A DNA stretch of 32,576 bases from Treponema sp. (GCA_031278715.1 JAITJW010000086.1:1-32576), one strand, 5' to 3'; counted from the stretch's first letter, positions 7,547-15,680 are shown. Numbers and translations: made by a program. Notes: generated by a model from the sequence alone, not told the origin.

Positions 7547-8216
7547 CGTGGAACCGCATTTCCCGCACAGAATCTTTCTGTCGGGGGCTTGTCATTTCGG
7601 CAATGAGGGTGGAACATATCTGTTCCACATCGGCGGAGAACCTGTCTACGATGTGGGAAAAAATTGAATGGGAGATCACCGCGATAATGGCGATGGCAAG
7701 ACCGAACGCCGTAGTGATCAGGGCTTCGTAAATGCCGCTGGCCACGATCTGGGCGTTCACCTCCGTGGCCAGGGAAATAGATCTGAAAGCCCCTATCATC
7801 CCTGAAACGGTTCCCAGGAATCCTGTCAGCTGGGAGATGGAACCCAGGGAGGTAAGAAAATTAAGGCCGTTTTCCAGTGAATTGATGCAGGAAAGGGCCT
7901 GGATCTCCACCGCCCGTTCCATGCGCTGTTCTCCCAGGCCGGCCCGGTCGATGAGCGTAAGAAGTATTTCGGCTCCCATACGCCGCTTAACCAGGGGGGC
8001 CAGGTACTCCCGCCCTTCTGCAAGTCTCCCCTCCCGGATATAGTCTGAAAGAACGACCCCCAGATCGTCCATGCGCAGATTGTGGCAGCCCAGGTAGATA
8101 GCCCGTTCCAGGGATATGGCGATCACCGCTACGGAGAAGAAAAGAAGGGGCCACATAAACAGCCCCCCCATACGGAACAGTTCCATAAGGGAAAATGAAT
8201 TGCCTGTCTCCATCAT
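7536..8216 (-). CDS. exbB: MotA/TolQ/ExbB proton channel family protein, 226 aa
   Basis: Inner-membrane proton-channel subunit that forms the pentamer around the ExbD helices. The first transmembrane helix lies at about 15-35 (GGLFMWPLLFFSVAVIAISL). The family signature LTGFLGTVSGMIGAFRSI lies at about 130-147. A third helix, ITTAFGLAIAIIAVISHSIF, lies at about 167-186. The ATG at 8216 has AGGAG about 7 nt upstream; the second ATG codon is also possible. It lies 98 nt after the receptor gene and starts a run of four overlapping genes (exbB, exbD, exbD, tonB), so receptor and motor are probably one transcript. Confidence 0.93.
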   Translation of the reverse strand: MMETGNSFSLMELFRMGGLFMWPLLFFSVAVIAISLERAIYLGCHNLRMDDLGVVLSDYIREGRLAEGREYLAPLVKRRMGAEILLTLIDRAGLGEQRMERAVEIQALSCINSLENGLNFLTSLGSISQLTGFLGTVSGMIGAFRSISLATEVNAQIVASGIYEALITTAFGLAIAIIAVISHSIFSHIVDRFSADVEQICSTLIAEMTSPRQKDSVREMRFHDDH

Positions 8217-8314
8217 CGTTCACTCCTTGGTTTATCACGTTTCAGTGTTCCCGAATCCCGCGGGGATCACAAGCCGCCCGGCAGCGACGCCCCGGTCCAT
8301 CGTCAGGCCCCGCA

Positions 8315-10594
8315 TCAATAGCTCCACCTGAACCCAAACGAGGGAACGGGAACAGGCATATCGTAGGAAAGACTCATGCTCCAGGTATCTTCTTTACCGG
8401 TATAGGGATTAAACGTAGTATTCCCCGCAGGATCGGCGGAAAACACGTTCCCTACGGCCACGTAGAATTCCCACCGGGCCTTTCCGTGGAGGCTGTGGCT
8501 GAGAAAAGAAAATTTGATGTCCGCGGGGATGGAAAAGGACCGTTCGTCCGGGTCCACAAGGGCGTAGGAGACGAAGCCAAGGCGGGTCCCCAGGACAAAC
8601 CGCTGCGCGGGTCTAATGTTTAGGGCCACATAGAGCGCGTGGAAACGGTGAAACGGGAGCTGATGCCAGTCCCTGGACACGGCATTGACGATGTTGACGA
8701 AGGGGTCCTCCGGCAGCCCCGGCTCCCGGTAACGGGCCCGGCTGAACGAATAGGCGATCCATCCGTCAAGGAAACGGCTTTCAAGTTTTGCAAGCCTAAG
8801 ATCAAGGCCCCATAGACGCCCCTGCCCGTCGGCGTATAAGCCCCAGCCGGAGGAAGCGGCGTCAAAAAACGCGTAAGTCCGCCTGGTAACATGCGTGTAG
8901 TAGCCCTCAACATCAAGGCTGAACGCGCCGGAAAACTCAAGGCGCAGCCCCCCCGCGCCGGTAAGGGCCTGGTCTGGCCGCCGGGCATCCTCGCCAAACA
9001 AGTCCTGCGCCCACCGGCTGTCCGATATGGCATTGGCGGCGGAAAAAAGCCCCAGCCCCAAAACGAGGGACAGGGAATCCAAGGGCCCCCTGTTTTCCAG
9101 GAGGCCGAAATCAAGGTTAAGCCGGGGGGAGAGGACGGGCCGGTCGCCGGAGAAATCCTGCCCGGTAACAAAAACGTGATCCAGCCGCAGCCCAAGTTCC
9201 GCCCCAAAACGCCGCCCGGGACTCGTGTAGTTCGCCAGAACGTACGCCGCCCCGGAAAGGCTTTGGAGCCGCGTGTAATCGACCCCGGGCGGTTTTATCC
9301 CGACCGGAACTTCAACTTCCCCTTCCGGGTAAAGGTAGAGCCCCTCAAGCCCCAGCGACATCAAAAGACCCCGGCCCAGGTTCCATTCAAGTTCCGCCCT
9401 CCCCTGAACGGTGCTTAGGGCGTCGGCCAGGAAGATACTCCCCCCCCCGGTACGGCCCTCCAGTTCTGAACGCCGGTAAGCGGCCCCCAGGCCCGCGTTA
9501 AAGCTCATATCGTTCCGGGGATTGTAGCTCAGGCCCAAACGACCAAAAACCTGGTAGCTTAGCCGGTCCCCTGCAATCTCAAGACTGCCCAGGGGATCCG
9601 CCTGTTCCCGGTACGCCACACCGTCGGCGCCTAAGAACCCGGTAAGGCTTAGTTCCAGCTTATCGGTAACACGGTAAGCGGAACTAAGGGCAAGGTCGCG
9701 GATATAGGGGGCCGTGGAAATGGATACCGCGGGCTTTAGAAACTCCAGTCCGGAAACCCCGAAAAGCCCCCGTGCCGCCAGGATTACGGGATCGTAGTAA
9801 CTCAGCCTGCCTGTGAACATCAGGCCACCGCGTCCGGCAAGGGGGAAGGAGAGACCGGCAACGGCCATAGCGGTGGACAGATCCAACTCAATTTCCAGAT
9901 GCTCAGGGGAAGGCTTTTTTATGGCAAGCTCCAGAAGCCCCGAAACGGCATGACCGGAAGCGACTGAAAACACACCGTGGGTAAGCCGGGCGCTTTCAAG
10001 TATCCGCGGATCGAATATCGAAACTTCTCCGCCCCAGTGGTAGGGGGTTTTGATGTAGAAACCGTCCATCACCGCCACAAGGTCCCCAGGCCGCCCTTCC
10101 CGGAGACCGGGAGCGGCGTTAAAAGGCCCCGAATACCCGGCCTGTGGCGGCGGTTCGATTGGGTTTGTCGTATCTTCGATAATCTCAGGTTCCCCGGTCC
10201 CTTGAATTTCCCCCTCCTCCGGGACCGTGTCGATGTCCGCCGCATCCTCCGGCTCCCTGTCGCGGCTCTCTTCCAGAACCAGTTCTTCAGCTTCCAGAGT
10301 CCCGGTCAGGTGGAGTTCCAGCACAAATTCGTCATATTCCGTATCAATCGTGAGACGTTCAGAATCATACCCCGGATACGTACCGCGGATAACAACAGCC
10401 CTGTCATCCGGTACGGTCAAAACAACCCGGCCCTCCCCGTCCCCCTGATAACTTGTCCCGTCGTAGGAACGAATTTCCGCCCCTTCCAAGGGCATTCCAA
10501 GTTCCCCATCCAGAATCGTTACACCCACATCCCGGGCCGCAAGGGGGAAAACGGCGCAAAGCATGACCGTGAACCAGAATGGCAGGCTTCGCAT
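8315..10594 (-). CDS. TonB-dependent outer-membrane receptor, 759 aa
   Basis: Outer-membrane beta-barrel receptor. Residues 1-20 are a signal peptide (MRSLPFWFTVMLCAVFPLAA). Residues about 22-95 resemble a carboxypeptidase-regulatory-like Ig domain (VTILDGELGMPLEGAEIRSY). An acidic linker follows, then a plug-like segment (DLVAVMDGFYIKTPYHWGG ... ESARLTHGVFSVASGHAVSG). The rest is a long strand-rich barrel ending in a C-terminal aromatic (FGFRWSY). The first half of a normal plug seems shortened and replaced by the acidic linker. No clear Shine-Dalgarno precedes the ATG at 10594. The downstream ExbB/ExbD/TonB genes are the natural energy source. The substrate (metal chelate, vitamin or glycan) cannot be told. 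Confidence 0.85.
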   Translation of the reverse strand: MRSLPFWFTVMLCAVFPLAARDVGVTILDGELGMPLEGAEIRSYDGTSYQGDGEGRVVLTVPDDRAVVIRGTYPGYDSERLTIDTEYDEFVLELHLTGTLEAEELVLEESRDREPEDAADIDTVPEEGEIQGTGEPEIIEDTTNPIEPPPQAGYSGPFNAAPGLREGRPGDLVAVMDGFYIKTPYHWGGEVSIFDPRILESARLTHGVFSVASGHAVSGLLELAIKKPSPEHLEIELDLSTAMAVAGLSFPLAGRGGLMFTGRLSYYDPVILAARGLFGVSGLEFLKPAVSISTAPYIRDLALSSAYRVTDKLELSLTGFLGADGVAYREQADPLGSLEIAGDRLSYQVFGRLGLSYNPRNDMSFNAGLGAAYRRSELEGRTGGGSIFLADALSTVQGRAELEWNLGRGLLMSLGLEGLYLYPEGEVEVPVGIKPPGVDYTRLQSLSGAAYVLANYTSPGRRFGAELGLRLDHVFVTGQDFSGDRPVLSPRLNLDFGLLENRGPLDSLSLVLGLGLFSAANAISDSRWAQDLFGEDARRPDQALTGAGGLRLEFSGAFSLDVEGYYTHVTRRTYAFFDAASSGWGLYADGQGRLWGLDLRLAKLESRFLDGWIAYSFSRARYREPGLPEDPFVNIVNAVSRDWHQLPFHRFHALYVALNIRPAQRFVLGTRLGFVSYALVDPDERSFSIPADIKFSFLSHSLHGKARWEFYVAVGNVFSADPAGNTTFNPYTGKEDTWSMSLSYDMPVPVPSFGFRWSY

Positions 10595-10732
10595 AGCCGA
10601 AGGGTACCATATTCATTACATTATGTTAATGGAGCTGGATAACGGGGAAGCGTTCCTTCGAGGTACCCCTTTTGGGTACCATTGCAGCCGGGCGTATTCA
10701 CGTTGTAGTGTTTCTAAAGAACAGGGGGAATC
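10595..10732. promoter_or_regulatory. Divergent intergenic region with GGTACC palindromes
   Basis: This 138-bp region separates the divergent receptor gene (-) and mannitol-dehydrogenase-family gene (+), so it must carry both promoters. It holds a perfect 7-bp hairpin GGTACCC-CTTTT-GGGTACC (10662-10680), a further GGTACC at 10603-10608, and CATTA/TAATG arms (10614-10631) that could be an 18-bp operator. No convincing -35/-10 pair was found. Confidence 0.5.
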
Positions 10733-12343
10733 ATGCTGGAATTAACCCTACGCTGCCTGAAAGAAAAACAGGCGCAATTTGAACAGGCGGGGATCCGGGT
10801 ACCCACCTTTGACATTGAGGCTGTCCGGGAAAAAACCCGCGCAGCCCCGGCCTGGGTTCACCTCAGTTCCGGTAACCTTTTCAAAGGCTACCATGCGGCG
10901 CTGGCCCAGCGGATCATCGAGGGGGGCTTCGACAGCCGGGGTATTATCGCGGCCGAACCCTTTGACTACGAGATCATCCACCGGGTCTACGAACCACACG
11001 ACAACCTGGGAATCCGGGTGGTCATGAAGGCCGGCGGGGAGCTGGAAAAGGAACTTATCGCCAGCGTAACCGAAGCCCTTGCCACGGATAAGGCCGGGTC
11101 CTGGGAACGGCTCAAGACTATCTTCCGCGCCCCTTCCCTTCAGATGGTATCCCTGTCCATTACGGAAAAAGGCTACGATCTGTGGGCCCTGGACGGCGCT
11201 TTCCGGCCGGAAATTCGCGGGGAATTCGATGCGGGCCCCGGTGCCCCGGTCCATGCCATGACCAAACTCTGCGCCCTCTGCCGGGAACGCTGGCTGGCGG
11301 GGGCCGCGCCCCTTGCGCTGGTAAGTACCGATAACTTTTCCCACAACGGGGACCGGCTCAAGGACGCGGTTCTTACGGTAGCCCGTGAATGGAAGGACCG
11401 CGGGCATCTGGAACAGGGCTTTGTGGACTGGCTTTCCAGCCCCGCATCGGTGTCGTTCCCCCTCAGCATGATCGACAAAATCACCCCCTACCCCTCGGAA
11501 CGGGTACAGCGGGAACTTGGGACAGTTTTGAGCGGCATGGAGATCATCAGAACCGCAAAAAATTCCGTTACCGCCCCCTTTGTAAACACCGAGGAAGCCG
11601 AATATTTGGTCATCGAGGATCGGTTCCCCAACGGCAGACCCCCCCTGGAAAAGGCCGGGGTTTATATTACGGACCGGCAGACGGTGGACATGGCCGAGCG
11701 GATGAAAGTCTGTACCTGCCTTAACCCGCTGCACACAGCCCTGGCCATTTTCGGCTGTCTTTTAGGCTACCAGAGCATCGCCAGTGAAATGGAGGACCCG
11801 GACCTGGCCGCCCTGGTAACGAGGATCGGCCGCGACGAAGGAATGTCCGTAGTCGTTGACCCCGGAATCATCAAACCCGCGGATTTTCTTGAGGAAGTGC
11901 TTAGCAAACGACTCCCCAACGCCAATATCCCCGACACCCCCCAGCGTATCGCCACCGACAGCTCCCAAAAACTTGGTATCCGTTTTGGTGAAACGATCAA
12001 ACTCTACGCCGCCCGGGATGATCTGGACCTGGACAAACTTACCCTTATTCCCCTGGTTATCGCCGCTTGGTGCCGCTACCTTTTGGGCATTGACGACAGG
12101 GGGAATGTTTTTACCCCAAGCCCCGATCCCCTGCTGGCAGAACTCCGGCGGGAACTTGAGGGAGTACAAGCGGGACTTCCCGCCACCGCCGCCGGAAAGC
12201 TGCGGGGAATTCTTTCCAACAGCAAAATTTTCGCCGTCAATCTCTACGAGGCAGGATTAGGTGAACGGATCGAAGCCTGTTTCGCGGAACTTCTTGCCGG
12301 ACCGGGGGCAGTGCGGAGGACCCTCCGCAAGTACCTGGGCTGA
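10733..12343 (+). CDS. Mannitol dehydrogenase family protein (mannonate/polyol oxidoreductase type), 536 aa
   Basis: NAD(P)-dependent polyol/sugar-acid oxidoreductase of the long-chain mannitol dehydrogenase family, which includes mannitol 2-dehydrogenase and fructuronate reductase (UxuB). The N-terminal Rossmann region begins after about residue 37 (PAWVHLSSGNLFKGYH). The catalytic block is ERMKVCTCLNPLHTALA, with K325, N331 and H334; the Lys-Asn spacing is one residue longer than in classical mannitol dehydrogenases and resembles the subgroup usually annotated D-mannonate oxidoreductase. The ATG at 10733 has AGGGGGAA about 6 nt upstream. It stands alone, divergent from the TonB receptor and convergent with a membrane-protein gene. 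A role in uronate or mannitol use is likely but the exact substrate is not fixed. Confidence 0.88.
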   Translation: MLELTLRCLKEKQAQFEQAGIRVPTFDIEAVREKTRAAPAWVHLSSGNLFKGYHAALAQRIIEGGFDSRGIIAAEPFDYEIIHRVYEPHDNLGIRVVMKAGGELEKELIASVTEALATDKAGSWERLKTIFRAPSLQMVSLSITEKGYDLWALDGAFRPEIRGEFDAGPGAPVHAMTKLCALCRERWLAGAAPLALVSTDNFSHNGDRLKDAVLTVAREWKDRGHLEQGFVDWLSSPASVSFPLSMIDKITPYPSERVQRELGTVLSGMEIIRTAKNSVTAPFVNTEEAEYLVIEDRFPNGRPPLEKAGVYITDRQTVDMAERMKVCTCLNPLHTALAIFGCLLGYQSIASEMEDPDLAALVTRIGRDEGMSVVVDPGIIKPADFLEEVLSKRLPNANIPDTPQRIATDSSQKLGIRFGETIKLYAARDDLDLDKLTLIPLVIAAWCRYLLGIDDRGNVFTPSPDPLLAELRRELEGVQAGLPATAAGKLRGILSNSKIFAVNLYEAGLGERIEACFAELLAGPGAVRRTLRKYLG

Positions 12344-12391
12344 TCCGGCGCCAGGAGTTTGTTGCGTCTCAGGCTTAAAATGGTATTCAGT

Positions 12392-12406
12392 TGCAACAGG
12401 CTGCTA
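12392..12406 (-). repeat. Stop-associated 15-bp motif, copy 2 (membrane protein gene)
   Basis: Exact TAGCAGCCTGTTGCA on the minus strand, starting with the TAG stop codon of the membrane-protein gene (residues ...AWNNR, then stop). Confidence 0.75.
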
Positions 12407-13015
12407 ACGGTTGTTCCAGGCCATCTTAACGCAGGAGGCTACAAGGGGGACCATGCCAAGGGCCAGGAGGGGAACGCCCAGCCTGTGTTCCTGGCGGAAA
12501 AAAGCCCAGTAGACTGTGGCGGCAAGAAAGGGCAGCGCCAAGCCGGCCAGGCCGGCCGGAATACGGGCGGGCCAGGGGCCCCGCAGGATAATGCCCCCCA
12601 AAAAGGGAAGCCCTACAGCAACGGCGGTCCACAGCAGGGGTACCAGCACCAGCAGGATAGGATCCCCCTGAGCCCCCCAGTTCACCGCGCGCAGCGCCCC
12701 CATAGGGATGATCCAGAGCAGGGCAAAACCGGTAAAATCCACCGTTCCCGATACTACCCTGAAAACGGCCAACAGCAGGTATACCAGCAGCGGAAGCAAA
12801 ACCGGCACGACAACCAGATCGACACAGCCGGAAAGCCACCGGGAAAACCCAAAGCCACCGGGCTTTATAAAAGCCCCGTAAAAAAACTGAAAAATTGCGG
12901 CCGCACTCCCCAACAGCAGGGCCCATACTCCCCCATACCCGGATTCCCCCGCAGAAGAAACGGAACGCCAAAACAGGTAAAACAGGGGCAGCCAGAGGAG
13001 ACAAAAGAGACTCAT
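12404..13015 (-). CDS. Hypothetical multi-pass membrane protein, 203 aa
   Basis: I do not recognise a family. The sequence is highly hydrophobic, with about six to seven likely membrane segments (near residues 2-18, 28-47, 62-86, 90-106, 118-140, 148-167 and 178-196) and short polar loops. There is no signal peptidase site, so it is probably an inner-membrane protein. The ATG at 13015 has no good Shine-Dalgarno. It is transcribed away from the metal-regulator gene and toward the mannitol-dehydrogenase-family gene. Its stop codon lies in the stop-associated motif. No catalytic residues stand out. Confidence 0.7.
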   Translation of the reverse strand: MSLFCLLWLPLFYLFWRSVSSAGESGYGGVWALLLGSAAAIFQFFYGAFIKPGGFGFSRWLSGCVDLVVVPVLLPLLVYLLLAVFRVVSGTVDFTGFALLWIIPMGALRAVNWGAQGDPILLVLVPLLWTAVAVGLPFLGGIILRGPWPARIPAGLAGLALPFLAATVYWAFFRQEHRLGVPLLALGMVPLVASCVKMAWNNR

Positions 13016-13102
13016 AATGTCAAAATACCACGGGAGACCCTGGTTTCACAATGCCCTGGGCCAGGTACGGCAGTTGGCGTAACTGGGAAAAGTTTCTACA
13101 GT

Positions 13103-13184
13103 GAGGCTTTCCCAAAACTTCAGTTTTTGGGAACGCAACCTTAGATTAGCCATTCCCAAAACTAGCCGAGTTTTGGGAATGGCT
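13103..13184. repeat. Interspersed repeat copy B (71-bp core plus complete second hairpin)
   Basis: 13103-13173 matches copy A at 3584-3654 with two differences. It continues into a complete second hairpin: AGCCATTCCCAAAACT (13148-13163), loop AGCCG, AGTTTTGGGAATGGCT (13169-13184), a perfect 16-bp stem. The right arm is the end of the coding sequence of the metal regulator, whose stop lies in the loop and left arm. Confidence 0.88.
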
Positions 13185-13554
13185 CCAGTATCTTCTTTTT
13201 TGCTTTGACGAGGCTTCTTATTTTTTTCAGCGTTTCTTCAGAAAGCAGGTGTTCCATTTTGCAGGCATCCTTTTCAGCGTTTTCCGAAGCTACCCCCACA
13301 ATATCAATAAGAAAACTGGTCAAAAGGCTGTGGCGCTCCCGAATCTCCTGGGCCTGGGCAATTCCCCGCTGGGTAAGGCTTACCGTGCGATAACGTTCAT
13401 GTTCCAGGAGGCCCTGCGATTCCAGGGTTTTTAGGGCGGTAAGCACCGAAGGTTTACTAACCCCAAGGCGGGCGGCAATGTCGGTTACCCGGACTTCTCC
13501 CTCGTCCGACAAAAAACTGACCATTTCAAGGTAATCTTCCAGAGACTGAGTCAT
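13162..13554 (-). CDS. DtxR/MntR family metal-dependent transcriptional regulator, 130 aa
   Basis: Cytoplasmic repressor sensing Fe(II) or Mn(II). An N-terminal winged helix (VRVTDIAARLGVSKPSVLTALKTL, about 21-44) is followed by the dimerisation/metal domain. Probable metal ligands by family alignment are D7, E10, H75, C98, E101 and H102 (CKMEH). The Cys resembles DtxR, while D7 and E10 resemble MntR, so metal preference is unclear. It lacks an SH3-like C-terminal domain, as in short MntR proteins. The final residues EPFPKLG and the TAG stop are encoded by a palindromic repeat, so the tail may be secondary. On the minus strand TATAAT directly abuts the ATG and no Shine-Dalgarno is seen. Targets might include the TonB receptor locus, but no proven site was found. 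Confidence 0.88.
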   Translation of the reverse strand: MTQSLEDYLEMVSFLSDEGEVRVTDIAARLGVSKPSVLTALKTLESQGLLEHERYRTVSLTQRGIAQAQEIRERHSLLTSFLIDIVGVASENAEKDACKMEHLLSEETLKKIRSLVKAKKKILEPFPKLG

Positions 13555-13630
13555 ATTATATAAATTTGCGGGAGAAAAACCAATTTGTCAATGTAATTCC
13601 ACCGATCCCCTTTTTATGACAGGATAAGCA
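13555..13630. promoter_or_regulatory. Divergent promoter region of metal regulator and RNA methyltransferase
   Basis: This is a 76-bp AT-rich gap. On the minus strand TTGGTT, 17 nt, TATAAT (TATAAT at 13560-13555) looks like a good sigma-70 promoter, but it touches the regulator's ATG, so transcription would begin inside the gene or the true start is later. A separate TTGACA lies further upstream on the same strand. For the plus-strand methyltransferase AGGA precedes its ATG by about 7 nt. Confidence 0.4.
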
Positions 13631-14473
13631 ATGACCCAAAACCCTGCTTTTGAGGCCCACTACCGGGACATCTACGGCAGCCGCTGGGAGACTCTGCGGG
13701 AAAGTCTTCTGGGCCCCGTCCGAAGTGTTGCCTTTGACGAGGGGCTCAGAAGGGCCTATACACTGGATTACGCCTCCGTACTGGCGGCCCGGTCTCTCAG
13801 GCTGCCGCGTGCAGAAAACGACATTCCGTCCGCGGCCGGAGGGGAGATACTCGACGCCTGCGCCGCTCCGGGAGGCAAGACACTGGTTATCGCGGGCCGT
13901 CTGCGGGGGGGCCAGCGGCTTGTGGCCAATGAAATCTCAGCGCCGCGGCGCAGACGGCTCCACGCGGTACTGGATGAACACCTGGCGCCCGAACAACGGG
14001 AGCGGGTACGGGTTTCCGGGTTTGACGCCGCCGCTCTGGGGAGCAGAAAAGACGAATGGGGCCGGTTCGACGGTATCCTCCTGGATGCCCCCTGTTCCGC
14101 GGAACGGCACGTTCTGGGCAACGCCCCGGAACTCTCCCGCTGGACAGAGGCCCGGCCCCGCTTCCTGTCAGGCCGGCAGTGGGCCCTGCTTTCCGCTGCG
14201 TTCCTGCTCCTTAAACCCGGCGGCTCACTGGTCTACGCTACCTGCGCCCTGGACCCACGGGAGAACGACGGGGTGGCCGGACGGCTCCTGGAAAAATACG
14301 GCCGGGCTGGCCGGGAAGACGCCGCGTTCCTGGACCCGCCGGACTTTACCGAGGGGGAAGCTACCCGGTACGGCAGGATCATCCTTCCCGACGTCTCCGC
14401 TGAGGCCGGAGGCGATAGTTCCGGCGGCTGGGGACCCATGTACGTGGCCCGGTTTAGAAAGGGGCCCCCGTAA
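13631..14473 (+). CDS. NOL1/NOP2/Sun-type RNA (cytosine-5) methyltransferase, 280 aa
   Basis: SAM-dependent enzyme of the RsmB/RsmF/NSUN class that methylates C5 of cytosine in rRNA or tRNA. The SAM-binding motif DACAAPGGKT is at 75-84. The motif IV Cys is C155 in LDAPCSAERHV, and the motif VI catalytic Cys is C205 in YATCALDPREN. The SAERHV version of motif IV resembles the NSUN4-like branch rather than RsmB (PCSGTG). It lacks an N-terminal NusB-like or PUA domain; the length fits the compact catalytic core. The ATG at 13631 has AGGA upstream. It is divergent from the metal regulator and convergent with the aminotransferase gene (31 nt apart). The target RNA is not determinable. Confidence 0.9.
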   Translation: MTQNPAFEAHYRDIYGSRWETLRESLLGPVRSVAFDEGLRRAYTLDYASVLAARSLRLPRAENDIPSAAGGEILDACAAPGGKTLVIAGRLRGGQRLVANEISAPRRRRLHAVLDEHLAPEQRERVRVSGFDAAALGSRKDEWGRFDGILLDAPCSAERHVLGNAPELSRWTEARPRFLSGRQWALLSAAFLLLKPGGSLVYATCALDPRENDGVAGRLLEKYGRAGREDAAFLDPPDFTEGEATRYGRIILPDVSAEAGGDSSGGWGPMYVARFRKGPP

Positions 14474-14504
14474 ACGCGCCGGCCCTGACAAGGCATACCG
14501 CACT

Positions 14505-15680
14505 TCAAGCTGCCAGGGAAGCGGCCAGCCGTTCCAGGGCCGCCTGAAGTACTGCAGTCGGGCAGGCCAGGTTGATCCGCTCATAACCACGGCCTTCCTC
14601 ACCGAAGACATACCCCTCGTCAAGAAAAAGCTGGGCCCTGGTGACCATGAAATTTTCCAGTTCCCGGTAATCCATGCCCAGGGCGCGGCAGTCCCACCAT
14701 TGAAGATAAGTCCCCTCCAGGGGGAATACCCTGATACCAGGGATTCTGCGGGCCATGAATTCCTCAACAGTTTTTCTGTTGTTGTCAATAACCGTAATAA
14801 GCTCGTCCAGCCAGGCTCCGCAGCGGGTATAGGCGATCTCGCAGGCCCGGTAACCCAGGATGTTCAGCGCGGGGCGGCTCATACTGTGGCCGATTTCCTC
14901 CAGATACTTCTGCCGCAGTCCACTGTCCGGAATAATGATGTTGGAAGAACGCATACCCGCCAGATTGAAAGTCTTGCTGGGGGCGGTACAGGTGATCGTG
15001 TTCTGAGCGTAGTCCTCCCCCAGGGAGGCAAGGACGGTGTGCCTGAATCCGGGCATGACAAGATCAAAATGAACTTCGTCGGATACGATCTTCACACCGT
15101 GCCGCAGGCATATATCGCCCAGTTTTTTGAGTTCCCCTTCCTCCCAAACCCGGCCCACAGGATTATGGGGGCTGCAAAAGAGGAGAAGCTTGTTATTCGG
15201 GTCCGACGCCTTCGCCTCAAGATCGTCAAAGTCGATTTCGTACCGGCCGTTCCTGATGAGCAGCCTATTGGTAACAAGCCTGCGTTTATTCCGCTCTATG
15301 GCCATGAAAAACGGATAGTAAACCGGGGGCATAATAATAACCCCCTCACCGGGGGCGGCAAAAGATTTAACACAGTTGTAAAGCGCCGCCACCACCCCGT
15401 TGGAATTGACAAGCCACTCGTCCCTGATGTCCCAGGAGTGGCGGTTTTTCATCCAGGATCGTACCGCCTGGTAGTAGCTTTCCGTGGGGCTCGTATAGCC
15501 CAAAACAAGCTTATCCAGACAGTCCTTTAAGCCCCCGATAATTTCCGGGGCCATTTTGAATTCCATGTCCGCCAGGGAAAGTGGAACAATGTCCCTGCCT
15601 GCGGCGGGGTTCTTTTTTTTCATCTCGTCCCATTTATCCGAGCCGCTGGAGCGGTCAATTCTGCTTGTAAAATCGTACAT
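14505..15680 (-). CDS. MalY/PatB-type PLP aminotransferase / cystathionine beta-lyase, 391 aa
   Basis: Fold-type I PLP enzyme of the MalY/PatB branch, which cleaves C-S bonds of cystathionine or cysteine conjugates and in some members acts as a regulator. The PLP lysine is K236 in APSKTFNLAG. D201 in VSDEVHFDL and N173 in SPHNPVG complete the cofactor pocket. The N-terminal PLSLADMEF is typical for PatB. I prefer the ATG at 15680, with GAGG about 5 nt upstream, over a TTG at 15716 that would add 12 residues of unlikely sequence. Length is normal. It stands alone downstream of a palindromic repeat. A role in methionine or sulfur metabolism is likely; specificity is unknown. Confidence 0.9.
   Translation of the reverse strand: MYDFTSRIDRSSGSDKWDEMKKKNPAAGRDIVPLSLADMEFKMAPEIIGGLKDCLDKLVLGYTSPTESYYQAVRSWMKNRHSWDIRDEWLVNSNGVVAALYNCVKSFAAPGEGVIIMPPVYYPFFMAIERNKRRLVTNRLLIRNGRYEIDFDDLEAKASDPNNKLLLFCSPHNPVGRVWEEGELKKLGDICLRHGVKIVSDEVHFDLVMPGFRHTVLASLGEDYAQNTITCTAPSKTFNLAGMRSSNIIIPDSGLRQKYLEEIGHSMSRPALNILGYRACEIAYTRCGAWLDELITVIDNNRKTVEEFMARRIPGIRVFPLEGTYLQWWDCRALGMDYRELENFMVTRAQLFLDEGYVFGEEGRGYERINLACPTAVLQAALERLAASLAA

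Noticed and set aside
10748-11734. 328-aa open frame antisense to the mannitol-dehydrogenase-family gene
   Set aside because: It is a GC-rich shadow of a well-conserved coding region, with no motif and no ribosome site.
12359-13144. 261-aa plus-strand frame over the membrane-protein gene
   Set aside because: Its product is Gln/Gly/Pro-rich and patternless, while the minus strand gives a coherent multi-helix protein; it ends inside a repeat (EAFPKLQFLGTQP), as does an unrelated frame near 3625.
13650-15530. 626-aa open frame on the plus strand
   Set aside because: It overlaps the methyltransferase in another frame and the aminotransferase on the opposite strand. The translation is low-complexity and lacks any domain, whereas both real genes show clear catalytic motifs.
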